A stretch of DNA of 64,000 bases from Tabrizicola sp. (GTDB lineage: Bacteria; Pseudomonadota; Alphaproteobacteria; Rhodobacterales; Rhodobacteraceae): the NCBI GenBank assembly GCA_016792685.1, contig JAEULQ010000066.1, forward strand, positions 1-64,000. Reading direction: 5' to 3'. Positions within the stretch are counted from its first letter, which is position 1. Every line of letters starts with the position of its first letter. The position numbers and the translations under genes are program-made. Positions 7,911-15,444 of this stretch are shown here, one piece after another. Below the pieces are notes generated by a model. The model saw only the letters and a program-made list of their open reading frames with translations. It searched no databases and had not been told where the DNA came from.

Positions 7911-8204
7911 ATGAAGAAAGTAACCTTTCCCGCGCTCCTGCTGCTTGTGGCCTGCGGCCCGATGTCCTTGAAGGAAGCCGAGCGCCAATGCTTTGAACGC
8001 GCGCGGCTTGCCCAGCAACCGCGTGGAGAGATTTCCGTGGGCGCAAGTTCCGACGGCCAGACGGCCGCGGGGCTGGAGCTGAACGTCAGTTCGGATTTCC
8101 TTCTGGGGAAGGATCCCTCGGCCGTTTACGAAAGCTGCGTGATGTCGAAAGCCGGCGAACCGCCGAGCATCCCGCTTTATGCAAGACCTGACTGGAGAGG
8201 CTGA
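7911..8204 (+). CDS. Small lipoprotein of unknown function, in sdh operon
   Basis: 97 residues: MKKVTFPALLLLVAC gives a short signal with lipobox LVAC, followed by GPMSLKEAERQCFERARLAQQPRGE and VYESCVMSKAGEPPSIPLYARPDW. Two mature cysteines are spaced as in a disulfide-linked fold. It lies four bases after the preceding lipoprotein and three bases before sdhB, so it is certainly co-transcribed with complex II. No family is recognised. Confidence 0.7.
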   Translation: MKKVTFPALLLLVACGPMSLKEAERQCFERARLAQQPRGEISVGASSDGQTAAGLELNVSSDFLLGKDPSAVYESCVMSKAGEPPSIPLYARPDWRG

Positions 8205-8207
8205 GAC

Positions 8208-8984
8208 ATGGTCCAGTTCACGCTGCCCAAGAATTCCAAAATCCGGACCGGCAAGACCTGGCCGAAGCCGGAAGGGAAGAACGTCCGCAAGTTCCAGATC
8301 TATCGCTGGAACCCCGATGACGGCGAGAACCCGCGGGTCGACACCTATTTCATCGACATGGACCAGTGCGGCCCGATGGTTCTGGACGCGCTGATCAAGA
8401 TCAAGAACGAGATCGATCCTACGCTGACCTTTCGCCGCTCCTGCCGCGAGGGGATCTGCGGCTCTTGCGCGATGAACATCGACGGGATCAACACGCTGGC
8501 CTGCATCTACGGCCTGGATGAGATCAAGGGCGACGTGAAGATCTATCCCCTGCCGCACATGGCGGTGATCAAGGACCTGATCCCGGATCTCACGCACTTC
8601 TACGCCCAGCACGCCAGCATCATGCCGTGGCTCGAGACCAAGACCAACCGCCCGGCCAAGGAATGGCGCCAGTCGATCGAGGATCGCAAGAAGCTCGACG
8701 GGCTTTATGAATGCGTGATGTGCGCGTCTTGCTCGACCTCGTGCCCGAGCTACTGGTGGAACTCGGACCGCTATCTGGGCCCGGCGGCTTTGCTGCATGC
8801 CTATCGCTGGATCATCGACAGCCGGGACGAGGCGACGGGAGAGCGGCTGGACGCGCTGGAAGACCCGTTCAAGCTTTATCGCTGCCACACGATCATGAAC
8901 TGCGCCAAGACCTGCCCGAAGGGGCTGAACCCGGCCAAGGCGATTGCCGAGATCAAGAAGATGATGGTCGAGCGGGTTGTCTAA
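8208..8984 (+). CDS. sdhB: Succinate dehydrogenase iron-sulfur subunit
   Basis: 258 residues. The [2Fe-2S] ligands are C79, C84, C87 and C99 ([14 protein letters not shown]). The [4Fe-4S] and [3Fe-4S] ligands come from [11 protein letters not shown] (C169, C172, C175, C179) and from [14 protein letters not shown] (C226, C232, C236). It carries electrons from the SdhA flavin to the quinone site. It is the last gene of the sdh operon. Its final 37 codons are present a second time at 9750-9864, after an inserted opposite-strand gene. Confidence 0.96.
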   Translation: MVQFTLPKNSKIRTGKTWPKPEGKNVRKFQIYRWNPDDGENPRVDTYFIDMDQCGPMVLDALIKIKNEIDPTLTFRRSCREGICGSCAMNIDGINTLACIYGLDEIKGDVKIYPLPHMAVIKDLIPDLTHFYAQHASIMPWLETKTNRPAKEWRQSIEDRKKLDGLYECVMCASCSTSCPSYWWNSDRYLGPAALLHAYRWIIDSRDEATGERLDALEDPFKLYRCHTIMNCAKTCPKGLNPAKAIAEIKKMMVERVV

Positions 8985-9029
8985 TGACCAGCGGGCGGGG
9001 CGCTGTCGAGTGCAGTGTCGGCGCTTGCC

Positions 9030-9680
9030 TCAGTCGATCCAGTCGAGCACGCCGACCCCAGTCTTGTCATCCCAGTCGATCAGGCCGTCCTGTAGCAAGC
9101 CGGACAGGAAGGACAGGGCCGTTCTTTCCGAAAACCGTCCGCCCAGGTAGGGAAAGCTCACATCTTTCTGCATGCACGACACCTTGAGGCCGAGGTCGGC
9201 GGCATGCTGAAGGACCTTTGAGCGATTGCATGTGAACGTTCCAACGCTGCCGATGCCCTGCCTGTTGATCGACACAAGGTAAGAAAAATAGCGGAAGCCC
9301 TGCGACTGCTCGTTGATGTTCGGGTTCAGTTCGAAACGCGCGAGATCGAACTGGACGAGGTAGATAATGGCGTTGCCGCGTGTACCAAGACGGCGCAGCA
9401 TCAGACCGTTCGCAAACGGGCGTACAGGCTCTTCGGCGTTGCCCGGGTCCAGGATCTGCATTTGGTAGGACTTGCCGGACTTCCGTACCAACCGGATCTT
9501 GTCCGATTTCGGATTGCCGTCGGCGCGCATCCAGTATTCGAGGACGTCCCCAACGTTCTGTGCGGAACTTGTGGTGATGACCGGGGAATCACTTGCAAAG
9601 CACCCGGTGAGTGTTAGCAGCGCGATCAGCGCCAAAACGGTCCAGGCCCAATGAACCGGGTGACTGTGGAAACACCGCAT
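9030..9680 (-). CDS. Lipoprotein of unknown function, inserted behind sdhB
   Basis: 216 residues on the opposite strand to the sdh operon. ATG at 9680 is chosen because AGGAGG precedes it at normal distance; a longer frame from 9752 would run into the sdhB fragment. The product starts [27 protein letters not shown], with lipobox LTGC. The mature part is rich in beta-type segments ([28 protein letters not shown]) and has a late pair of cysteines (FTCNRS, VSCMQK). Codon use looks less GC-biased than in the neighbours. The gene lies precisely between sdhB and the duplicated sdhB end, which suggests it arrived as a unit. Confidence 0.7.
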   Translation of the reverse strand: MRCFHSHPVHWAWTVLALIALLTLTGCFASDSPVITTSSAQNVGDVLEYWMRADGNPKSDKIRLVRKSGKSYQMQILDPGNAEEPVRPFANGLMLRRLGTRGNAIIYLVQFDLARFELNPNINEQSQGFRYFSYLVSINRQGIGSVGTFTCNRSKVLQHAADLGLKVSCMQKDVSFPYLGGRFSERTALSFLSGLLQDGLIDWDDKTGVGVLDWID

Positions 9681-9749
9681 CTGCAGTCCTCCTTTGATGC
9701 CAGACGGTTCAAGCTGCCCCCGATTCGGGCGAAGTGCGTTGATCGTCGT

Positions 9750-9864
9750 CAAGCTCTACCGCTGCTACACGATCAAGAACTGCGCCAAGACCTGCCCGAA
9801 GGGGCTGAACCCGGCGAAGGCTATTGCCGAGATCAAGAAGATGATGGAGAGACAATTTGTCTGA
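9750..9864 (+). pseudogene. Duplicated 3' end of sdhB
   Basis: This stretch matches sdhB 8870-8984 base for base in length (115 bp), with only scattered substitutions; it includes a 38-base identical run around the [13 protein letters not shown] codons. Translated, it gives [20 protein letters not shown] and continues to a stop at 9862-9864, corresponding to residues 222-258 of SdhB. There is no start codon or ribosome site for it. The downstream gene starts inside its last codons, as if this copy were the ancestral end of sdhB. Confidence 0.85.
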
Positions 9865-10147
9865 GACACCAATCTTCCCCGATTTCAACTCGGGCGAGGA
9901 GTTCGCCCAGTTGATGGCGTGGCTGGCGGCGAAGCTGCATGCGAAGAACCGGATCTGGATGGACGAATCCGGCCATGTCTGGCTGGTGGCCAAGCTTCTG
10001 GCCGCCCTCGGAGAGGAGTTCCGGCAGGGGCTGACCGACCCTGATGTTGTGGCGGACTTTGGAGATGCGCATCATTTGGCGCGGCTCGACGATGCGGCGC
10101 AGGTCGACGCGCTTTTGGTGCGACTCAGGGACCGGCTGGTGCGCTGA
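9857..10147 (+). CDS. Hypothetical cytoplasmic protein (TTG start)
   Basis: 96 residues: [20 protein letters not shown], a central [20 protein letters not shown] and a C-terminal helix [10 protein letters not shown]. It is mostly helical, without a signal or membrane segment. TTG at 9857 is supported by GGAGAG at 9846-9851. The start overlaps the stop of the sdhB fragment by eight bases, so this gene was probably translationally coupled to sdhB before the insertion. The stop overlaps the next ATG (ATGA). The family is not recognised. Confidence 0.6.
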   Translation: MSETPIFPDFNSGEEFAQLMAWLAAKLHAKNRIWMDESGHVWLVAKLLAALGEEFRQGLTDPDVVADFGDAHHLARLDDAAQVDALLVRLRDRLVR

Positions 10148-10341
10148 TGCCGGTGCTGCTGCTTCTGTTGGCCGTTTCGGTGTTTCTCTATCTCTGGCTC
10201 TCCCGCCGGAACTCCACCCTGACCCGCAGTTGCCGCTGGCGACTGGACCGGCGGGTGGCGCCTGATGCCTGGCGCTGCGCGGCCTGCGGCGCGACAACAC
10301 GGGGGAGAGAACCACGGGACTGCCTGAGGCCCGTGCGCTAG
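10147..10341 (+). CDS. Small membrane-anchored protein
   Basis: 64 residues with one N-terminal membrane segment (VLLLLLAVSVFLYLWL), then a basic stretch and a CAACG motif (WRCAACGA) that resembles half of a zinc ribbon. It is coupled to the preceding gene by the ATGA junction. A further cysteine lies in RDCLRP. No family is recognised; a gene this short is real mainly because of its tight coupling. Confidence 0.5.
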   Translation: MPVLLLLLAVSVFLYLWLSRRNSTLTRSCRWRLDRRVAPDAWRCAACGATTRGREPRDCLRPVR

Positions 10342-10350
10342 GCCGGGGCG

Positions 10351-10417
10351 CGGAGTTTTCGAAAACTCCGCAACGGAGCCTTTGAAGGCTCCGGCCCGAT
10401 TTCTTCGAAGAAATCGG
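10351..10417. repeat. Three tandem palindromes
   Basis: Three consecutive palindromes follow the small membrane-protein gene: CGGAGTTTTCGAAAACTCCG (10351-10370), CGGAGCCTTTGAAGGCTCCG (10374-10393) and a perfect 22-bp palindrome centred on TTCGAA (10396-10417). Each would fold as an RNA hairpin. I recall such TTCGAA-centred hairpin clusters as common between genes in Rhodobacteraceae. They may end transcription or protect mRNA 3' ends. No T-tract follows. Confidence 0.75.
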
Positions 10418-10455
10418 CGCTTGCGAGAGGCGGAGATTCCGGCAAGCCTTGGGCC

Positions 10456-11319
10456 ATGAAGCCCGATCATCCCGACCACCCCGCCCCGCCCGACGGTGCC
10501 GCCCGCAAGGCCGTTGCACCGGTGATCTGCTACCCGGTCGAAGGTCTGCCACGACCCGATCTTGCCGCCTACCGATCTGCACGAGAGGGTTGGACCCTGG
10601 TGTCCGAGGTATTGGTCCCCCCTCGCGAGGCGCGGTGTTTTGATGTGCCGGCGGGGCATTTCTTCCGCATCGTCAGTGTCGAGGGGCCGCAGGTTGGCGA
10701 CCTGAATCTCTTTGCCGCCGGAAACCCGGGCGAGCGGTTTTTCTCTGGCAAGACCCGGGCGCTGCACGGCACGCATCTGTCTACAGGGGACAGGATGTGG
10801 TCTTGCCTGCCCCATATGCGCCCCATGGCGACGGTGACCGAAGATACGCTCGACTGGTACGGCTTCGACACCTTCGGCGGGTCGGTCCATGACGTGATCG
10901 GCACCCGCTGCGATCCCTATACCCATGCGCTCCTGTCGGGGGGTGAGCAGTATCACCACTGTTGCCATTCCAACCTGACGCGGGCCGTGGCCGAGCGGAC
11001 CGGCCTGCCTCTCCAGGCGGCCGAGCTGCAGGTGCATGATGTGCTGAACGTCTTCATGTGCACCGGCTTCACCCGCGACACCGGGCAGTACTTCATGAAG
11101 GCATCACCTGTCCGGCCCGGTGACTACATTGAATTCATGGCGGAAATCGACCTTCTCGGGGCGCTGTCGGCCTGTCCGGGTGGGGATTGTTCGGCCGAGC
11201 ATTCCTCGGACGTGGCTGCCTGTCACCCGCTTCTGGTGCAGGTGTTCCGGCCCCTGGCTCCGCCGCTTGGCTGGCAGCAGCCGGGGCCGAACCCCTACGA
11301 CCGGAGCCACGGCGTCTAG
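10456..11319 (+). CDS. Urea carboxylase-associated (DUF1989) family protein
   Basis: 287 residues. The DUF1989 core is visible: VPPREARCFDVPAGHFFRIV, GDLNLFAAGNPGERFFSGKT, HGTHLSTGDRMWSCLPHMRPM and GTRCDPY, followed by CHSNLTRAV. Members accompany urea carboxylase/allophanate hydrolase genes in many bacteria and probably help urea or carbamate metabolism, but no such genes are next to it here. The protein has many His and Cys residues that may bind metal. The 3' end overlaps the convergent aldo-keto reductase gene by four bases. Confidence 0.8.
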   Translation: MKPDHPDHPAPPDGAARKAVAPVICYPVEGLPRPDLAAYRSAREGWTLVSEVLVPPREARCFDVPAGHFFRIVSVEGPQVGDLNLFAAGNPGERFFSGKTRALHGTHLSTGDRMWSCLPHMRPMATVTEDTLDWYGFDTFGGSVHDVIGTRCDPYTHALLSGGEQYHHCCHSNLTRAVAERTGLPLQAAELQVHDVLNVFMCTGFTRDTGQYFMKASPVRPGDYIEFMAEIDLLGALSACPGGDCSAEHSSDVAACHPLLVQVFRPLAPPLGWQQPGPNPYDRSHGV

Positions 11320-12299
11320 CAGTAGCGTTCGGAAAGCGTGGTCTGGACGTCGTCGTAGCGGTCGCCCCAGGCCCAGCCGATGGGCAGGAGACGCTCGATT
11401 TCCTCTCGGTCCTCGTCGCTGAGGTCGATCTCGGGGGCCGTGACCCAGTCGGCAAGGTGGCGGGTCGAGCGGGTGCCGGGGATCGGGATCACATGGGTGC
11501 CGCGGTCCAGAATCCAGGCCAGGGCCAATGCCGCCGGAGAACAGCCGCGATCCTGGGCGTAGTTACGGAACGCCTGCAGTTTCAGCAGGTTATGCGGCCA
11601 ATTCTCGGCGTTGAAACGGGGTACCCGCGTACGGAACTCGCCCGGAGCGAACTGCGCGGGGTCGGGGAGAGTTGTGCCGAACGCGCCGCGGGCAAGGGGC
11701 GAGAAGGGCACGAAAGCCACGCCCAGGGTCGCGCAGCGCTGGATCAGGCCAAGTTCGGGCTGGCGGGTCCAGAGCGAGTATTCGTTTTGAACAGCGCTGA
11801 CCGGATGAACGGCATGGGCACGTTCGACCGTATAGGGTGCGACCTCCGACAGGCCGTAGCCGAGGATCTTGCCCTCTGCCTGCAGGCGCTGCATCGAGCC
11901 GGCCAGCTCTTCAGCCGGGACATTCGGGTCGTGGCGATGGGCGTAGAACAGCGCCACATGATCCATGCCAAGCCGCTTGAGCGAGCTCTCAAGCTCGGCC
12001 CGAAGATAGGCAAGGGAATTGTCGACGCGGCGTTCCGGGATGCCTGTCAACGAGGCCTTGGTCGCAATATGGGGTCGATGCGGCCGGGTGGCGAGCCATT
12101 TGCCGATGAAGGTCTCGGCGATGCCATTGCCATAGATATTGGCCGTATCGAGAAAGGTGATCCCGTGGTCCCAGGCCGCGTCGAGCGTGCGCAGGGCTTC
12201 GGCCTCATCGGTTGGACCATAGGCGCCGCCGAAGGAAAAGGTGCCAAGACCTAGGGCAGAGACCTGCGGGCCGTTGCGGCCAAGGCGGCGGGTCCTCAT
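11316..12299 (-). CDS. Aldo/keto reductase
   Basis: 327 residues with a TIM-barrel AKR pattern. The catalytic tetrad is visible: Asp and Tyr in FLDTANIYGNG, Lys in IATKASL and His in ALFYAHRHD. The NADPH site is near the end (IPIPGTRSTRHLADWV). Such enzymes reduce aldehydes or ketones; the substrate is unknown. The start overlaps the SHMT-like stop (ATGA), so it is the third gene of a deoD - SHMT-like - AKR operon. Confidence 0.9.
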   Translation of the reverse strand: MRTRRLGRNGPQVSALGLGTFSFGGAYGPTDEAEALRTLDAAWDHGITFLDTANIYGNGIAETFIGKWLATRPHRPHIATKASLTGIPERRVDNSLAYLRAELESSLKRLGMDHVALFYAHRHDPNVPAEELAGSMQRLQAEGKILGYGLSEVAPYTVERAHAVHPVSAVQNEYSLWTRQPELGLIQRCATLGVAFVPFSPLARGAFGTTLPDPAQFAPGEFRTRVPRFNAENWPHNLLKLQAFRNYAQDRGCSPAALALAWILDRGTHVIPIPGTRSTRHLADWVTAPEIDLSDEDREEIERLLPIGWAWGDRYDDVQTTLSERYC

Positions 12300-13615
12300 G
12301 GCGTCACGTAGTGCAGGCCCTGGAACCGGGCGCGGAGCGCCTTGGTGCGGGGCGCGACGGTTTCAGGGGCGTTGGAGCGCAGCGCCTCTGTGATCAGGGC
12401 GGCCAAGGCGGGGGCATCGGCGGGGGTGACCCCGCGACGGACAAGCTCGGGCGTGCCGATGCGCAGGCCGTTGAGGTCCCCTTCCACAGCCGGCAGGGGC
12501 AGGCCGATGCCGCAAGCCAGGAAGCCGGCCTTCCGCAACGTCTTCGACGCCGCCTGACCACCCCCGAAAGCGCGGGCCTCGATTGCAAACTGGTGCGAGG
12601 TGGTTGCGCCCTTGTCACCCGCGAAGACTGGCAGGCCGAGGCTCAGCAGCTCTTGCGCCAGGGCGCGGGCGAGATCGACCATGGCTTTGGCGTAAGCCGC
12701 GCCATGGTCGCGCCAGTCCAGAAGCGTCAGGGCAAGGGCGGCCGACTTCGCGGCGTCGAAATTGGCGGTGAGGCCGGGGAAGGCAATGGCATCCAGCGCC
12801 TTGGCGATCTCGGCATCATTGGTCACGATCAGACCGCCTGCCGGGCCGCCGAGCGATTTGTAGGTGCTCATCGTCATCAGATGCGCGCCTTCGGTCAGCG
12901 GATTGGCCCAGACGCGGCCAGCGATGATCCCGCATTGGTGTGCCGCATCGAAAAGGACCTTTGCGCCCACCTGGTCGGCGATCTTGCGCACCTCGGCCAC
13001 CGGATGGGGGAAGAGGTTCAGGCTGCCCCCCACGGTGATGATCTTGGGCCGGACAGCATGGGCCAAATCGCGAAGGCTTTTCAGGTCAATCGTATAGCCG
13101 TCCGCATCAATGGGTGCCGGGTGGGTGGTCAGCCCGTAGAGCCCGGCGCAACCATCGGCGTGATGGGTGACATGGCCGCCGATGCTGGCGGGGGGCGCGA
13201 TGATCGCATCACCAGGGCGTGCGAGCGCCATGAAACCGTAAAGATTGGCCAGCGCACCCGAGCCGACGCGGATCTCGGCGTAGCGTGCGTTGAAAATCTC
13301 GGCCGCGAGTTCGGCGGTGATGACCTCGATCTCCTCGATGGCCTCAAGCCCCATCTCGTATTTGTCGCCCGGATAGCCAAGCGAGGGGCGAGAACCGAGG
13401 CCCCGGGCCAGCGCTGCCTCGGCGCGGGGGTTCATCACATTGGTCGCGGGGTTCAGGTTGAAACAGTCGCGATCGTGAATTTCCTGATTGCGGTCAAAGA
13501 GTTGCGCAATCCTTGATGCGACCTCGGCGCTGGGAGCCGAGGTCGCCTTGGCCAGCGCCTGGATATATGTCTCGCAGGCCGCAGGGACCCAGGGGCGGGG
13601 CGCGAGATGCGGCAT
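12296..13615 (-). CDS. SHMT-like PLP-dependent enzyme
   Basis: 439 residues, fold type I, related to serine hydroxymethyltransferase: NLNPATNVMNPRAEAALA, an RVGSGALANLYGFMAL segment, LFDAAHQCGIIAG with the PLP-binding Asp, and the lysine in MTMSTYKSLGGPAGGL. In standard GlyA the lysine motif reads STTTHKTLRGPRGG, so this copy has Tyr in place of His before the lysine and Ser/Gly differences after it. An altered substrate, such as an alpha-methyl amino acid or a threonine-like compound, is possible. It is coupled to deoD by an ATGA overlap and to the aldo-keto reductase by another. It is not a housekeeping glyA on present evidence. Confidence 0.75.
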   Translation of the reverse strand: MPHLAPRPWVPAACETYIQALAKATSAPSAEVASRIAQLFDRNQEIHDRDCFNLNPATNVMNPRAEAALARGLGSRPSLGYPGDKYEMGLEAIEEIEVITAELAAEIFNARYAEIRVGSGALANLYGFMALARPGDAIIAPPASIGGHVTHHADGCAGLYGLTTHPAPIDADGYTIDLKSLRDLAHAVRPKIITVGGSLNLFPHPVAEVRKIADQVGAKVLFDAAHQCGIIAGRVWANPLTEGAHLMTMSTYKSLGGPAGGLIVTNDAEIAKALDAIAFPGLTANFDAAKSAALALTLLDWRDHGAAYAKAMVDLARALAQELLSLGLPVFAGDKGATTSHQFAIEARAFGGGQAASKTLRKAGFLACGIGLPLPAVEGDLNGLRIGTPELVRRGVTPADAPALAALITEALRSNAPETVAPRTKALRARFQGLHYVTP

Positions 13616-14319
13616 CAGGAGAATGCGGCCTCGAGCGCGATCTCGATCATCGCGCCAAAGCTGCGCTCACGCTGGTCGGAGGGCAGGGCCTCGCCAGTGG
13701 TGATATGGTCGGAGATGGTGAGAATGGCCAGTGCCCGGACCTTGTGGCGGGCGGCGACCATGTAAAGCTCGGCGGCTTCCATCTCGACCCCAAGGCAGCC
13801 GTGGCGCTTGAGCTCGGCTCCAAGGTCCGGGCGTTCGTCATAGAACGTGTCCGAGGAATAGATGCCGCCGACATGGACCGGCGTGCCCTTGGCGGTGGCG
13901 GCCGTGTAAGCCTTTGACAGAAGGCCGAAATCGGCGCAGGGCGCGAAGTTCAGTTCCTTGAAGATCGAGCGCGACGGCGAGCCGACGGTCGAACAGGTCT
14001 GCGCCAGTACGACGTCGCGGACCTTAACATGTTCCGGCAACGCGCCCGCGGAACCGACGCGGATCAGGGTCTTGGCGCCGTAGTCGCGGATGAGCTCGTT
14101 GGCGTAGATCGACAGCGAGGGCATGCCCATGCCGGTGCCGTGAATGGTGACCCGGTGGCCCTTCCAGGTGCCGGTGAAGCCCAGCATGCCGCGGACTTCG
14201 TTCACCAGGACCGCATCCTTGAGGAAGGTCTGGGCTGCCCAGCGGGCGCGGTAGGGGTCGCCGGGCAGAAGCACGGTTTCGGCAATGTCGCCGGGTTTGG
14301 CGCCGATATGGACAGTCAT
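13615..14319 (-). CDS. deoD: Purine-nucleoside phosphorylase, DeoD type
   Basis: 234 residues, normal for the hexameric DeoD type. Motifs are [22 protein letters not shown] with the phosphate-binding region, [21 protein letters not shown] for the ribose/base site and [10 protein letters not shown] with the catalytic Asp. It cleaves purine (deoxy)nucleosides with phosphate in the cytoplasm. ATG 14319 follows AGGGGGA; longer frames to 14454 lack family similarity. It is the first gene of the three-gene minus-strand operon. Confidence 0.95.
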   Translation of the reverse strand: MTVHIGAKPGDIAETVLLPGDPYRARWAAQTFLKDAVLVNEVRGMLGFTGTWKGHRVTIHGTGMGMPSLSIYANELIRDYGAKTLIRVGSAGALPEHVKVRDVVLAQTCSTVGSPSRSIFKELNFAPCADFGLLSKAYTAATAKGTPVHVGGIYSSDTFYDERPDLGAELKRHGCLGVEMEAAELYMVAARHKVRALAILTISDHITTGEALPSDQRERSFGAMIEIALEAAFS

Positions 14320-14464
14320 GATTCCCCCTTCCACGGAAATCAGGTCAAGCCCATGATTTCCTGCTGTTTTTCTTGATCTTCCTCGCGTCGTCCTTGCGAA
14401 AGGACGCAAAGCCGACATCCGCCGCATTAAGGCGGCGCGCGCAGGCCTTGGCAAGGGGGGCCGT

Positions 14465-14908
14465 TCAGTCGAGGGCGACCAGCGCCGCCGTGGCGCTGTC
14501 CCATGTCATCCGGTGGGTCGTCGGTTCCGGCTTGTTCAAAAGCTCGCCCGCGATGGTGACGACCAGAAGCTGGCGGTCGTCGTCGGCTTCCAGCGACCAG
14601 TCAAGCACAACAAGGCTGTGTTGGGTTTCGCCCACGAAGACATTGAGTTCGCAACCGATCCCCTCGCCGCAGAACATGGCGGGGGCGGCGGAGCACGAGA
14701 GCTTGCGGCTGTCGAGGATCAGCGCAGGCTCCTCAGGCCCAAGGAGATGCGCGGAAGTCACCGCATCTGGCTGGGTGGTCAGGCTGCCGCCCTGAGCAGT
14801 GCAGGCGGCCGCATGATAGGCGAGCAGCGCCGAAAGCGCCGGGGGATAGGGGGTTTCGGCCAGGGCCGGGCTGGCCGCGACGGCAAGGGCAAACGCGACC
14901 CGGCTCAT
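14465..14908 (-). CDS. Secreted hypothetical protein, paralogue of upstream gene
   Basis: 147 residues: signal peptide [14 protein letters not shown], then a mature region with [28 protein letters not shown] and [11 protein letters not shown]. The [10 protein letters not shown] motif matches YCGTGGCGVE in the gene directly upstream, so the two are likely distant paralogues. ATG 14908 is chosen, as the longer frame to 15130 runs through the neighbour. The start overlaps the upstream stop by four bases. It is presumably periplasmic, with disulfides; function unknown. Confidence 0.7.
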   Translation of the reverse strand: MSRVAFALAVAASPALAETPYPPALSALLAYHAAACTAQGGSLTTQPDAVTSAHLLGPEEPALILDSRKLSCSAAPAMFCGEGIGCELNVFVGETQHSLVVLDWSLEADDDRQLLVVTIAGELLNKPEPTTHRMTWDSATAALVALD

Positions 14909-15309
14909 TGGAGCTGCCATTCGCTGCCGGTCCAGAGGAAGCGGACGGTTTCGCCCTGCTTGTTCGGAGCGGTGAGGTATGTGGTGCCGCCTTCGGTCAC
15001 GGTGTCCCATTCGTGGAGGAGGAGTGAGCCGAGCGTTCCGTCGATCAGCGTCTCGACCCCGCAACCGCCAGTGCCGCAGTAAAGGCCGTAGCTGTCCGAA
15101 CAGGCGAAGCCGGCGGAGTCGAGGACCCAATCCAACGCACCGTCGCCGTTGAGGTCGCGCTGGCTGACGGCCTCGGGGGCCACCGAGAATTCACCTTCGC
15201 AGTAGCTTTTCGCCTCATCGATGATCGAGACGAATTCCTGGGGCCAGGCGGGCTCTTGCGCCTGGACGGGCGCGAGCGTGAGAAGAAGGAATGCGAAGGG
15301 GCGAAGCAT
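14905..15309 (-). CDS. Secreted hypothetical protein with a calcium-loop-like motif
   Basis: 134 residues: signal peptide FAFLLLTLAPVQAQ, then a mature domain with DLNGDGALDWVLD, which fits the DxNxDGxxD pattern of EF-hand or FG-GAP calcium loops. FACSDSYGLYCGTGGCGVETL and a C-terminal [11 protein letters not shown] follow. It is encoded next to a paralogue downstream, and both lie beyond the ecm 3' end on the same strand. A calcium-bound periplasmic role is possible but unproven. Confidence 0.7.
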   Translation of the reverse strand: MLRPFAFLLLTLAPVQAQEPAWPQEFVSIIDEAKSYCEGEFSVAPEAVSQRDLNGDGALDWVLDSAGFACSDSYGLYCGTGGCGVETLIDGTLGSLLLHEWDTVTEGGTTYLTAPNKQGETVRFLWTGSEWQLQ

Positions 15310-15370
15310 CGGGTCGGGGCCTTTCTGACGGTCTTGCGCCAGTGCTAGGCCCGGGATGGGGGCATGGGAA

Positions 15371-15386
15371 GGCAGGAAAACCTGCC
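15371..15386. terminator. Hairpin GGCAGG-AAAA-CCTGCC downstream of ecm
   Basis: A perfect six-base stem with AAAA loop lies 59 bp beyond the ecm stop, in the 134-bp gap before the secreted-protein gene. It could end ecm transcription. The T-run is short (TTCCC on the minus strand), so terminator activity is uncertain. Confidence 0.35.
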
Positions 15387-15444
15387 CTGGTATGGGGCCT
15401 TGATCCTGTGTCTTCGGCCTGTTCTCGCGGGCTGATGCCGCGGG

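Noticed and set aside
9651-9914. Open frame across the sdhB fragment
   Set aside because: It reads the duplicated sdhB end out of frame; the meaningful frame ends at 9864.
12212-13516. Plus-strand open frame opposite the SHMT-like gene
   Set aside because: Antisense to a PLP enzyme with conserved lysine motif; no family similarity of its own.
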